Of a DNA stretch of 16,588 nucleotides, positions 6,906 through 14,414 are shown piece after piece; within the stretch, counting starts at the first letter, position 1, and each line of letters starts with the position of its first letter. Source of the stretch: Candidatus Peregrinibacteria bacterium (GTDB taxonomy: Bacteria > Patescibacteriota > Gracilibacteria > UBA1369); assembly GCA_014729615.1 (NCBI GenBank), contig WJJQ01000013.1:1-16588 (forward strand), in the 5' to 3' direction. The position numbers and the translations under genes are program-made. The notes beneath the pieces were generated by a model. That model was not told the DNA's origin. It searched no databases and was given only the letters and a program-made list of their open reading frames with translations.

Positions 6906-6920
6906 CAAAAACGCCAGTTT

Positions 6921-6938
6921 TACCATCATCAGATGGCA
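6921..6938 (-). terminator. weak hairpin directly after the AI-2E-family gene
   Basis: Immediately past the stop codon the minus strand reads TGCCATC-TGAT-GATGGTA, a 7-bp stem including one G-U pair, with a 4-nt loop. The nearest U-run (GUUUUUG) is about 9 nt further on, so termination efficiency is uncertain. The SLH promoter lies just beyond. Confidence 0.33.
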
Positions 6939-8123
6939 TTACTCATCATGCGGATGCAAAACATTATCGTATTCGCTTTCATATATTGAAAGCAAAGTAA
7001 GAAATATATTTAAAATTAAGGGACCGAAAATAACACCAGCAAGACCGAAGTACCATAACCCTCCAATAACAGCCAAAAAGGTCAATAATTGATTCATATT
7101 GGTTCTTTCTCCTATAAAATATGCTCTCAAAAAATTATCAACCGTTGAAATTAGTAATACACCCCACGCAAGCAAGAATATACCACCCATATAATTCCCT
7201 TGCGCCAAAAGAATAATACTTGCGGGCACCCATATTACACCGGTTCCAAAAACCGGCACCAAAGAAAATATTGCAATGGCCGCGCCCCAAAAAACAGCAT
7301 TGGGGATTCCCACTATAGTAAAACCTATTCCTCCCAATATACCTTGAATAACAGAGGCTAAAAATATTCCATAAAGCGTTCCATAGCTAATATCCTTAAA
7401 TTTTTCCAACAATGCGTATTCATGCTTCTTTGGCAAAGGACTTATTGACATTATTTTATCAACAATAAGACTCGAATCTTTGAAAAAATAATATAAAGCA
7501 AAAACAAATATAAAAAGATTGATCCCAAAAAACAACAAACCTGAAGCCAAATTCCCAACTTGCTTTGTTAACCAGTCCGCAATCGACTGACCCGCATCTT
7601 TTATATTCGCCCAAATATCAAATTCCTCAAGATTTACATATTGCCCCAATTGCCCCTGCAACCAGACAAATGAATCAAACAAAATACTGCCCTCTTCCCA
7701 CTTTAATAAATCGGCAAAAAAACCACCGGTTTGAATATTCGCATCAACAAATTTATAAGCACCCCATGCCTGTTGACCAAGCATTATTAAAAATAAAGTC
7801 AACGGTACCACTATACCGAAAATAATGATCACACAAGTTAAAAACGATGCCCACTTCGACCTTCCTTTAAGTTTCTTTTCAATAAACTGATAAACCGGAT
7901 AAAAAGCCGTAGCTATTATTGCACTTAGCACCAATGCCGAAATAAACGGGCGCAATATGACAATTAACCAGATAAGAGTTAGTATAATCGCACTCAATAA
8001 AAAAATCCCGGGGAAAGATTTGATCAAAACCCCGTTCGAAATTGGAACCTTACAAGCTTTTGGCAATGGATCGGCTTTTCCGACCAACGGCTTTTTTACT
8101 AGTTTTTTTCCAAGTCCTTTCAT
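6939..8123 (-). CDS. AI-2E/PerM-family membrane transporter
   Basis: This polytopic inner-membrane protein belongs to the family once called UPF0118, with members including E. coli TqsA and PerM and sodium/proton antiporters of other bacteria. The substrate cannot be read from sequence. Its 394 residues begin with a basic cytoplasmic extension (about 1-35), then several membrane helices (about 38-58, 60-78, 91-115). A soluble middle region follows (about 120-190), then the conserved C-terminal half: GGIGFTIVGIPNAVFWG (264-280), LVPVFGTG (288-295), VDNFLRAYFIGE (328-339) and GGLWYFGLAGVIFGP (354-368). The tail is acidic and histidine-containing (YDNVLHPHDE). It has its own promoter (8150-8179) in the 56-bp gap behind the ABC permease gene. 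No Shine-Dalgarno sequence. Confidence 0.9.
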   Translation of the reverse strand: MKGLGKKLVKKPLVGKADPLPKACKVPISNGVLIKSFPGIFLLSAIILTLIWLIVILRPFISALVLSAIIATAFYPVYQFIEKKLKGRSKWASFLTCVIIIFGIVVPLTLFLIMLGQQAWGAYKFVDANIQTGGFFADLLKWEEGSILFDSFVWLQGQLGQYVNLEEFDIWANIKDAGQSIADWLTKQVGNLASGLLFFGINLFIFVFALYYFFKDSSLIVDKIMSISPLPKKHEYALLEKFKDISYGTLYGIFLASVIQGILGGIGFTIVGIPNAVFWGAAIAIFSLVPVFGTGVIWVPASIILLAQGNYMGGIFLLAWGVLLISTVDNFLRAYFIGERTNMNQLLTFLAVIGGLWYFGLAGVIFGPLILNIFLTLLSIYESEYDNVLHPHDE

Positions 8124-8149
8124 AAATAACCTAAACGTTTAATAAACAT

Positions 8150-8179
8150 ATTATAAAAGATTTTAACCCATAATTGCAA
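8150..8179 (-). promoter_or_regulatory. promoter of the AI-2E-family gene
   Basis: On the minus strand TTGCAA (8179-8174) is followed after 18 bp by a perfect TATAAT (8155-8150). The predicted start near 8143 gives a leader of about 20 nt that begins with the small palindrome TAAACGTTTA (8132-8141). Confidence 0.55.
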
Positions 8180-8947
8180 CTAACTCTTTAATCCGATTCC
8201 CTTTCTAATCAAATAAGCATTAATAATTCCCACGATTAAAGTAAATGCAATCAAAATAAAAATACTGAACCAAATGTTCACGTCTGAAAAGCCATAAAAA
8301 CCATATCTAAAACCATCAACCATATACAATACAGGATTAAACTGCGAAACCGTTTGCCAAAATTCCGGTAAATCTTTAATCGAATAAAAAACACCGCCAA
8401 AATATGTCAGTGGAATTAAAACAAACGTTGGAAAAATTTGCACATCATCAAATTTTTTCGCGAATATTCCATTCACCATTCCTCCCATACTGAAAAGGAC
8501 TGCGGTTAAAACTATAAAAAGTAGAATAATGCCAAAATTATGAATAGATGGCCAGGTGAAAAAAAACGATATGAAAAAAACAAGTAAACCCACCAACAAT
8601 CCTCTCAAAATGCCACCTGAAATAAAACCCCAAATCATTACCCACGGTTTAACAGGAGCCACCAACATTTCTTCTAAATTTCGCTGAAATTTTGAACCGA
8701 AAAACGAACTTACCACATTAGAAAAACTACTGTTAATCACCGCCATCATCACAAGACCGGGAACAATAAAAGCCATATACGAAACTCCATTTATTTCACG
8801 CAATTGAGACCCGATAAATGTACCGAAAATAACGAAATATAACGTTTGAGTAATAACAGGAGGCAATAAGGTTTGCACCCAGATTCTTAAAAATCTGACT
8901 ATTTCTCTTCTTACTATTGATTGTAACGCAATTAATTGTAAATACAT
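8180..8947 (-). CDS. yadH: ABC-2 type export permease, YadH-like
   Basis: This is the membrane half of an ABC exporter; two copies pair with two ATPase subunits in the inner membrane. The 255 residues match YadH length (256 in E. coli). Visible are the N-terminal segment RFLRIWVQTLLPPVITQTLY (19-38), where the ABC-2 family has its amphipathic helix and first membrane segment, FIVPGLVMM, the cytoplasmic loop SSFFGSKFQRNLEEMLVAPV, the FAKKFDD loop, and PTFVLIPLTYFGGVFYS. Six membrane helices are expected. As far as I recall E. coli YadH, long stretches agree nearly residue for residue, unusually close for a supposed CPR protein. The start codon directly follows the ATPase stop (TAAATG), so the pair is one transcript and probably translationally coupled. 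The exported substrate of YadGH is not known. Confidence 0.92.
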   Translation of the reverse strand: MYLQLIALQSIVRREIVRFLRIWVQTLLPPVITQTLYFVIFGTFIGSQLREINGVSYMAFIVPGLVMMAVINSSFSNVVSSFFGSKFQRNLEEMLVAPVKPWVMIWGFISGGILRGLLVGLLVFFISFFFTWPSIHNFGIILLFIVLTAVLFSMGGMVNGIFAKKFDDVQIFPTFVLIPLTYFGGVFYSIKDLPEFWQTVSQFNPVLYMVDGFRYGFYGFSDVNIWFSIFILIAFTLIVGIINAYLIRKGIGLKS

Positions 8948-9853
8948 TTAACTATTCAAAATATTTAAAAATAATTTTTCCAGTCTATTCCCTTTCGGCC
9001 TTAAATCACGAACTAAAATTCCTTCTTTATCAAGACAAGTAATAAAATTATTGAGTGTTTTTTTCTGATCAACTTCAACTTCGACCGTACGATCATCCAA
9101 AACAGACCATTTAAAATCATCAAGCTTAACATGCGAAGCAATCTGATCAACCTCAACCACATACGTTTGCTTGTCGATGGTCGTCAGCAATTCCTTCACG
9201 GATCCCGTTTTTACGATTTCACCTTCCTTAATAATCGCCACATTACGACAAAGCTGCTCAGCCTCTTCAATATAATGCGTAGTCAACAAAATTGTAACAC
9301 CCGATTTATTCAGTTCCGTAAGATATTCCCACATTCCATGACGCAATTCCACATCAACTCCGGCGGTAGGCTCATCAAGAATTAAAAGTTTAGGCTCATG
9401 TATCAATGCTCGTGCAATCATTAGCCTGCGTTTCATCCCGCCCGAAAGTGACATGGATTTTTGATGCCTTTTATCCCACAAATTCAAGTCTTTTAAAATT
9501 TTTTCCGCTCTTTTCAAGGCTTCATGCCTTTTTAATCCATAAAAACCGGCCTGCGTCACAACAATATCTTCCACTTTTTCAAAAATATTAAAATTAAACT
9601 CTTGTGGAACTATTCCAACATCTCGCTTTATTGTGTCATGAACTTTATCAATATCCATACCGTGAATAAAAGCTTTCCCACCGGTTTTGTTTACAGTCCC
9701 CGTCAATATTCCGATAATTGTTGTTTTACCGGCACCATTGGCACCGAGCAAAGCAAAAAAATCACCAGTCCCAACCTGCAAATCAATGCCTTTTAATGCA
9801 TGTGTTCCACCCTTATAAATTTTCTTCAAATTTTCAATTTTGATTGCTTCCAT
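8948..9853 (-). CDS. yadG: ABC exporter ATP-binding protein, YadG-like
   Basis: This is the cytoplasmic ATPase powering the permease encoded next to it. With the start at MEAIKIENLKKIY it has 301 residues and shows Walker A GANGAGKT (37-44), Q-loop PQEFNF (Q84), signature LSGGMKRR (136-143), Walker B LLILDEP with catalytic E161, D-loop AGVD and switch H193 (TTHY). A C-terminal regulatory part (about 225-301) ends in NRLEKLFLNILNS. Motifs around VPQEFNFN, LSGGMKRRLMIARAL and EPKLLILDEPTAGVD are as in E. coli YadG. The open frame extends to 9886 (MMLNFKIKKMN...), but those codons overlap the predicted promoter (-10 at 9874-9879); an ATG at 9859 is the other reasonable start. First gene of the yadG-yadH pair. 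Confidence 0.92.
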   Translation of the reverse strand: MEAIKIENLKKIYKGGTHALKGIDLQVGTGDFFALLGANGAGKTTIIGILTGTVNKTGGKAFIHGMDIDKVHDTIKRDVGIVPQEFNFNIFEKVEDIVVTQAGFYGLKRHEALKRAEKILKDLNLWDKRHQKSMSLSGGMKRRLMIARALIHEPKLLILDEPTAGVDVELRHGMWEYLTELNKSGVTILLTTHYIEEAEQLCRNVAIIKEGEIVKTGSVKELLTTIDKQTYVVEVDQIASHVKLDDFKWSVLDDRTVEVEVDQKKTLNNFITCLDKEGILVRDLRPKGNRLEKLFLNILNS

Positions 9854-9873
9854 ATTCATTTTTTTGATTTTAA

Positions 9874-9902
9874 AATTTAGCATCAAGCAATGTAAAAATC
9901 AA
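9874..9902 (-). promoter_or_regulatory. promoter of the yadG-yadH pair
   Basis: On the minus strand TTGATT (9902-9897), 17 bp, then TAAATT (9879-9874), preceded by TGC (extended -10). The predicted start near 9867 leaves only about 8-14 nt before the ATGs at 9859 and 9853, which is why longer start choices for yadG are disfavoured. Confidence 0.42.
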
Positions 9903-9937
9903 AGCTAAAATGCACACTTTAAAATTTTATTAATACA

Positions 9938-9946
9938 TGTTATAAT
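9938..9946 (+). promoter_or_regulatory. extended -10 promoter of the 195-residue unknown gene
   Basis: TGT-TATAAT gives a perfect -10 (9941-9946) with TGn. The -35 region is weak (TTTAAA at 9918-9923, 17 bp away). Predicted start near 9953 and leader of about 21 nt. It is divergent from the yadG promoter, within the 120 bp between the two start codons. Confidence 0.6.
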
Positions 9947-9973
9947 TTTAAGATTAATTTATAAAAAAAGACA

Positions 9974-10561
9974 ATGCGCGAAAAAAGATTAATATTTCAA
10001 CACAGCCCCGAAACAAAACCTACAAATGAACGACCCAGGCAGCAAACCGAAGCAAATGATGCAAAAGAAAAATTGACACCAAATGAAATTATCGAGCAAA
10101 CTGAAAAACTATATAATGACCTCTCATCACTTCGACAAAATATATTAACAGAAATCGACAGACGCAGTGCAATTTTAAGTAATTCTCCAAAACACAAAAC
10201 AATTGAAAACAGAGAAAATATTAAACAATTAAAATCAAAATTCAATAAAGTATCTAAAAGCATTGTCGAAGTTTTAGGGTTAACTTATAAGATTGACGAG
10301 AACAAAGATAGGGCTGATCACAACAAGCTTTCCATAGTCAAATCCAGTCTAAAAATTATTCGCAACAGACATGCAAATGATATAAATAACTACACAAAAA
10401 ATAGGACCATGCAAATGAAAGTTAAAGACAAGAATAAGTATATCGATCAAATATTGGGATTAAATGAAATAAGCAAAGCGGATAAAAAAAGCGGGGCAGC
10501 ACCTCCAGAAAAAGAATCAAAAAAAATTCCACAAGAGTTACTAGACCGAATGGCGTTTTAA
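9974..10561 (+). CDS. unknown Lys-rich, coiled-coil-like protein, 195 residues
   Basis: I do not recognise a family. The protein is strongly hydrophilic with no signal peptide or membrane segment. Residues about 35-65 (PNEIIEQTEKLYNDLSSLRQ and on) and 80-105 have the heptad-like charge pattern of helices or coiled coil. Residues about 110-165 are basic (HNKLSIVKSSLKIIRNRHAN, NRTMQMKVKDKNKY). The ends look disordered: a Gln/Pro-rich N-terminus and a C-terminus with GAAPPEKESKK. A regular promoter, an AT-rich leader and an intact frame support it as a real gene. It starts divergently from yadG and its TAA abuts the stop codon of the convergent YihY-family gene with no gap. Confidence 0.7.
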   Translation: MREKRLIFQHSPETKPTNERPRQQTEANDAKEKLTPNEIIEQTEKLYNDLSSLRQNILTEIDRRSAILSNSPKHKTIENRENIKQLKSKFNKVSKSIVEVLGLTYKIDENKDRADHNKLSIVKSSLKIIRNRHANDINNYTKNRTMQMKVKDKNKYIDQILGLNEISKADKKSGAAPPEKESKKIPQELLDRMAF

Positions 10562-11392
10562 TTATTTTTTCTTCAGTTTTCCTGAACGCGAAACATCAAC
10601 CACTTCTGCTCCAAACAGAAAAATTTGAGCTGACAGGAAAATAAAAAACAGTGTAATTATTAGCGAAGCGCCGGCACCATAAACACTGAAAACAGAGCTT
10701 AAATTAATAAACAAAACCATTATGTTTATTGTAATGACAAACAAAACGGAAGATACCCCCGCCCCTAAAAACACATTTTTCCAATGAATTTTTTGAGATG
10801 GCAAAACTCGATAAAAAATGGCAAAAATCAAAAAAATCACCAAAAGAGTAACAGGCAAATCAGCATAAGTGTTTAAATTAACGCCAATATAGTCATAAAG
10901 AAAATCACCGACAAAAGACAATACGCTTTCGGCTATAATAATTAAATAAATCAAAAAACCCATACCCGTAACCATTAAAAAAGCAATCGCATTATTGAAT
11001 AAAGCCCTTTTAATACTTGATTCAATTTTCGGCTTCATTTTAAAAATGCGATTCAACGCAACTTTCAAATGCTGAAACAAATTCAAAGAAATAAACAACA
11101 AAACTCCTACCGAAATCAAAATCGCAATTAAATTATTGGCGGGCTCAAAGGTTTGATCAATCGCTGACTTCCAAAAATCAACCTGATTTTCACCCAACCA
11201 CATATCCATTTGCTCAAAAATTCTCGCCTGAACAGCATCTCTATCTATTACAAACCCCGCAATACCAAGGGCGACAACCATTAAAGGCGCCAAACTGAAA
11301 ACTGTAAAATATGCAATAGACGCGGCAAGTTGATCGGCATGATCTTTTTGAAACTTACCCGCCGCTTTATATAAAGTTTTGAAAAAATTCAT
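10562..11392 (-). CDS. YihY/BrkB-family inner-membrane protein
   Basis: The family consists of polytopic membrane proteins of unsettled function. Members were once misnamed RNase BN and one is linked to serum resistance in Bordetella. I start at MNFFKTLYKAAGKF, giving 276 residues, the family length. The open frame reaches 11542, but the extra 50 codons run through the 5' end of the divergent TMEM175-like gene and have no family character. Characteristic motifs: LAASIAYFTVFSLAPLMVV (22-40), the amphipathic FQHLKVALNRIFKMKPK (106-122), FYRVLPSQKIHWKNVFLGAG (193-212), the YGAGASLI turn (238-245) and SAQIFLFGAEVVDV (254-267). Five or six membrane helices are visible. The C-terminus is basic (SGKLKKK). 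The stop codon abuts that of the convergent gene, leaving no room for a separate terminator. Confidence 0.9.
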   Translation of the reverse strand: MNFFKTLYKAAGKFQKDHADQLAASIAYFTVFSLAPLMVVALGIAGFVIDRDAVQARIFEQMDMWLGENQVDFWKSAIDQTFEPANNLIAILISVGVLLFISLNLFQHLKVALNRIFKMKPKIESSIKRALFNNAIAFLMVTGMGFLIYLIIIAESVLSFVGDFLYDYIGVNLNTYADLPVTLLVIFLIFAIFYRVLPSQKIHWKNVFLGAGVSSVLFVITINIMVLFINLSSVFSVYGAGASLIITLFFIFLSAQIFLFGAEVVDVSRSGKLKKK

Positions 11393-11429
11393 TTTTTTTA
11401 TTTGAGGGATAGATTGAAAACCCAAAAAA

Positions 11430-11438
11430 TGGTATAAT
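11430..11438 (+). promoter_or_regulatory. extended -10 promoter of the TMEM175-like gene
   Basis: TGG-TATAAT is a perfect extended -10 (TATAAT at 11433-11438). The predicted start near 11445 gives a leader of about 15 nt. No -35 box at proper spacing; the nearest, TTGAAA (11414-11419), is only 13 bp away. The 67-bp gap must also hold the YihY-family promoter on the other strand, so the two probably overlap. Confidence 0.6.
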
Positions 11439-11459
11439 AAAAGGATCATTTTTGCAACT

Positions 11460-12089
11460 ATGTACTTAAACAAAAGCAGAGTAGACACATTATCAGATGG
11501 AGTATTCGCCATTGTAATGACATTATTGGTTCTTGAAATCAATATTCCTCATTCAACTGCAAATGTTTTGATTACACCTTCGGAGCTATTAAGAGACATA
11601 TTACAAATGTCTCCTCTTTACGCAACATACATAATCAGTTTTGCCGTACTTTCAATTTTTTGGACTTCTCATCACACAATATTTCACTACTACGCCAAAA
11701 CAACAAACAAAGCTTTAGTACAGCTTAACATGTTATTTTTGGCAATTATCGCCTTAATACCTTTTTCATCAAGGCTTCTGAGCGAATTTCACTACAATCA
11801 AACCGCGGTAATTATGTACGGAGCAAATATGCTTTTAGCTGGGATTGTTACCATTTTCCTATTCACATATGCTCTTAAATCTCGTGAAATCTATAACGGA
11901 GAAACAACACCCACCGCGATCAAACAAACAACATTGCGTCTTTTTATGACTCCCTCATTTGCTATATTCGGAATCTTCGCCTCATTTGTAAGCATACCTG
12001 CATCATTAATTTTGTTTGCTTTCCCCATTATTTTCAATATCATCCCGGGAACAATCACTTACATGGAGAAAAAATTACGCTTGATTTAA
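11460..12089 (+). CDS. TMEM175-like potassium channel family protein
   Basis: Bacterial TMEM175 proteins (formerly DUF1211) are six-helix potassium-permeable channels that assemble as tetramers; lysosomal TMEM175 has two such repeats. The 209 residues carry the defining first helix RVDTLSDGVFAIVMTLLVLE (7-26). The family motif RxxxFSD appears here as RVDTLSD, so the usual Phe is Leu11, while Arg7, Ser12 and Asp13 are kept. The second conserved region is FWTSHHTIFHYY (67-78), followed by the NMLFLAIIALIPF helix (90-102). Four further hydrophobic helices follow and the tail is basic (EKKLRLI). The gene is followed by sod, which has its own apparent promoter. Ion selectivity is inferred from family membership. 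Confidence 0.85.
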   Translation: MYLNKSRVDTLSDGVFAIVMTLLVLEINIPHSTANVLITPSELLRDILQMSPLYATYIISFAVLSIFWTSHHTIFHYYAKTTNKALVQLNMLFLAIIALIPFSSRLLSEFHYNQTAVIMYGANMLLAGIVTIFLFTYALKSREIYNGETTPTAIKQTTLRLFMTPSFAIFGIFASFVSIPASLILFAFPIIFNIIPGTITYMEKKLRLI

Positions 12090-12105
12090 AAAGCACTTGA
12101 GTTCA

Positions 12106-12135
12106 CTGACAAGTATTGTTACTTTTAACTATAAC
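12106..12135 (+). promoter_or_regulatory. promoter of the superoxide dismutase gene
   Basis: CTGACA (12106-12111, five of six), 18 bp, then TATAAC (12130-12135, five of six). Predicted start near 12142 gives a leader of about 15 nt. A short ACTTG/CAAGT inverted repeat lies in the same 67-bp gap, but it is too weak to call a terminator. Confidence 0.5.
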
Positions 12136-12156
12136 TTATTTTTTTAAATATAAATT

Positions 12157-12744
12157 ATGGGATTATACAAATTACCTGATCTTACATATTCATACGAAGC
12201 TCTGGAACCGCATATATCAAAAGAACAACTTCAAATACATCACAGCAAACACCATCAGGCATATGTAGACAAAGCAAACGCGGCACTTGAAAAAATCGCA
12301 AACGCCAGAAACGAAAACGCGGATTTAGACATGAAATCAATTTTAAAATCACTTTCATTCAATGTTGGCGGACATGTTTTACACTCATTGTTTTGGGAAA
12401 ACATGGCCCCCGATGGAAAAACCGAACCCGACGGGCAAATCGCCGACAAAATTAAACAATCATTTGGAAACTACGACAGATTCAAGAAAGAATTTTCCGA
12501 ATCAGCTTTAACGGTTGAAGGATCAGGATGGTCCGCGCTGGCAATCGATCAAATTTCCGGCGAACCTCTAATCATGCAAATTGAAAAACACAACGTAAAC
12601 CTGTATCCGAATGCCAGAATAATTCTTGCTTTGGATATGTGGGAGCATGCCTATTACATTGATCGCAAGAACAACAAAGCGGAATTCGTAGAGGCTTTTT
12701 GGAAGCTTGTAGACTGGACAGCCGCTGAAAAAAGGCTCGCGTAA
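12157..12744 (+). CDS. Fe/Mn superoxide dismutase
   Basis: It converts superoxide to oxygen and hydrogen peroxide. The 195 residues are a normal cytoplasmic length with no signal peptide. All four metal ligands are visible: H28 (HHSKHHQAYV), H76 (LHSLFW), D160 and H164 (DMWEHAYY). Supporting motifs are the N-terminal LPDLTYSYEALEPHIS, NVGGHVLHSLFWENM and SGWSAL. The position that in typical Mn enzymes carries the outer-sphere glutamine (E. coli Gln146) appears to be His145 (IEKHNVN). That replacement is known from archaeal and some cambialistic enzymes, so metal choice cannot be assigned to Mn or Fe; sodA versus sodB is left open. It ends 7 bp from the convergent hydrolase gene. Confidence 0.95.
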   Translation: MGLYKLPDLTYSYEALEPHISKEQLQIHHSKHHQAYVDKANAALEKIANARNENADLDMKSILKSLSFNVGGHVLHSLFWENMAPDGKTEPDGQIADKIKQSFGNYDRFKKEFSESALTVEGSGWSALAIDQISGEPLIMQIEKHNVNLYPNARIILALDMWEHAYYIDRKNNKAEFVEAFWKLVDWTAAEKRLA

Positions 12745-12751
12745 TTAAATT

Positions 12752-14368
12752 TTACACTTTCTTAATCGTTTCATAAAGAAGAATCGATGCCTGCGTCATG
12801 TCGTCAATATCACATAATTCCGCGGGATGATGGCTAATGCCACCATTCAAACTTCTTACAAAAATCATTGCTCCGGGAATCAAATTTTCTTCTCCGTTAC
12901 AGCGAATGACTTTTGCCGCGTCATGACTGGGCATTGAACCTATTTCAACAGGTTCTTCCTCAAACAAATTAACATAAGTACTTCTTATTATCGCGCTTAA
13001 ATCATCAGAAAGCGGTGTCGACTTTGTATCTACAACGTTTTCTTCCTCAAACAATACATCATACTTTTTCGCCAATTCTTCTCTAGTTTCCTCGATTATT
13101 TTTGTTAAATCATTGCCCGTTTCTTCATCTAATCTTCTTTCATCTATTCCAAGTGTCAGTACACCATTTGCGGAACTGATTTTTGAAACAGTAGCTCTAA
13201 CTTCACCATTAGTTGCCATCGCCAAACTACCCGCAATGTCATCAACAGCAATTATCAATTCAACCGCGGCATTTCTTACATTATCTGAAATATACGTAAT
13301 TTCCTCAACTTCATCATTTGAAATAATTTCCATTTCAATATCTTTATGTCCGGAAAACAACGATCCCAAATACAATTTGTGTGTATTCATATCAAAATCA
13401 TCATGAACCAAAAACTCCGCCACACATTTTTCGGGAACAGTATTATAGGCCCCTTCCGGTACATTAAGCGAAACTAAAAAGCCACCCGGATCAAGCGCAC
13501 TCAACAGTTCCATCATTTTAATAACAGCATCTTTTCTTAATTTTAATTCTTCTCCCAAAATAATTTCACCATTCATAGGCAACCCTCCGGTATGCCCCGC
13601 GGTCCCATGAGAAGTGATCCTTAAGCGTTTAAGCATCCTGCCAGCTTCGCCAATCGAATTTTTTACTGCTCTATTATCTAGAATATTCAAATCACTACGC
13701 CTCGACCCTCCAATACCCTTCACAACTACTCCAACTCCTCTATCCAACCTCTCTAAAACGGCCGACTGCTCAGTATGCACTTCAAAAACCGCACGTATTT
13801 TATTACCATTCAAAAAAGGCCCGTTTTGTATAACCTCCTCATGGCCGCTTTTGACGCGCAAAAAATCATGAAGACTTAAATAATGCCCGTTCAGTTTCTT
13901 TTTTCTAAGCTTGGATTCATCCGCGACACCTGTTGCCAGAGAGCTTCCCAGACAGCTATAACCCGTAATGGAACTTTCTTCGGCCCGAAAAGCCGCAACA
14001 CGAATATTATATTTGGGTTTCAAGCCTTCTTTTATGTATCTCTGAATAAGGTTCAATCCGGTAGCAACTCCCACCACACCATCAAAACGTCCACCATTAA
14101 TAACACTGTCCAAATGAGAACAAACAACTATTTCCTCATCATTATCGCCTTCAAGAATAGCATATGAATTACCGAAAACATCACTCTCAAAAAAGACATT
14201 AAGACCCTTTTCGTCAGCTAAAGTCTTCAATTGATCCACAAACCCTTTGAATTCTTCATGTGCCTTATCCTCCTCCGCCGAAAACGCCAGACAATTCCTT
14301 CTATTTTCCTTATCCCAGCCACAATCGGCCAAAGTATTGAATACCGTTTCAAGTCTTAATTCTGACAT
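12752..14368 (-). CDS. enlarged M20-family Zn hydrolase (N-carbamoyl-L-amino-acid hydrolase / allantoate amidohydrolase type)
   Basis: This family cleaves carbamoyl or ureido amides with two metal ions. All signature blocks are present: SHLDSVINGGRFDGVVGV (84-101, ligands H85 and D96), FRAEES (127-132, ligand in E130/E131), EVHTEQSAVLE (196-206, ligand H198), GTAGHTGGLPM (255-265, dimer-domain histidine), GSMPSHDA (477-484) and MIFVRSLNGGISHHPAE (501-517, last ligand H513 or H514). The 538 residues far exceed the usual ~410. Extra sequence of about 20-25 residues sits near 221-245, and about 80 or more near 320-400, within the substrate-binding lid domain. The substrate therefore cannot be named; a peptide, ureido or amide compound is possible. 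It lies 46 bp behind the lipoprotein dehydrogenase gene on the same strand, probably in one transcript. Confidence 0.88.
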   Translation of the reverse strand: MSELRLETVFNTLADCGWDKENRRNCLAFSAEEDKAHEEFKGFVDQLKTLADEKGLNVFFESDVFGNSYAILEGDNDEEIVVCSHLDSVINGGRFDGVVGVATGLNLIQRYIKEGLKPKYNIRVAAFRAEESSITGYSCLGSSLATGVADESKLRKKKLNGHYLSLHDFLRVKSGHEEVIQNGPFLNGNKIRAVFEVHTEQSAVLERLDRGVGVVVKGIGGSRRSDLNILDNRAVKNSIGEAGRMLKRLRITSHGTAGHTGGLPMNGEIILGEELKLRKDAVIKMMELLSALDPGGFLVSLNVPEGAYNTVPEKCVAEFLVHDDFDMNTHKLYLGSLFSGHKDIEMEIISNDEVEEITYISDNVRNAAVELIIAVDDIAGSLAMATNGEVRATVSKISSANGVLTLGIDERRLDEETGNDLTKIIEETREELAKKYDVLFEEENVVDTKSTPLSDDLSAIIRSTYVNLFEEEPVEIGSMPSHDAAKVIRCNGEENLIPGAMIFVRSLNGGISHHPAELCDIDDMTQASILLYETIKKV

Positions 14369-14414
14369 AACAATGATTAAGCGGCAGTCAAACTACAATT
14401 TAATGACAAAAAAG

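Noticed and set aside
9854..9886. Upstream start of the YadG-like ATPase (MMLNFKIKKMN)
   Set aside because: The extra codons overlap the predicted -10 box, and MEAIKIENLKKIY matches the usual N-terminus of this ATPase type.
11393..11542. 50-residue N-terminal extension of the YihY-family protein
   Set aside because: It runs through the 5' end and promoter of the divergent TMEM175-like gene, and MNFFKTLYKAAG is the normal family start.
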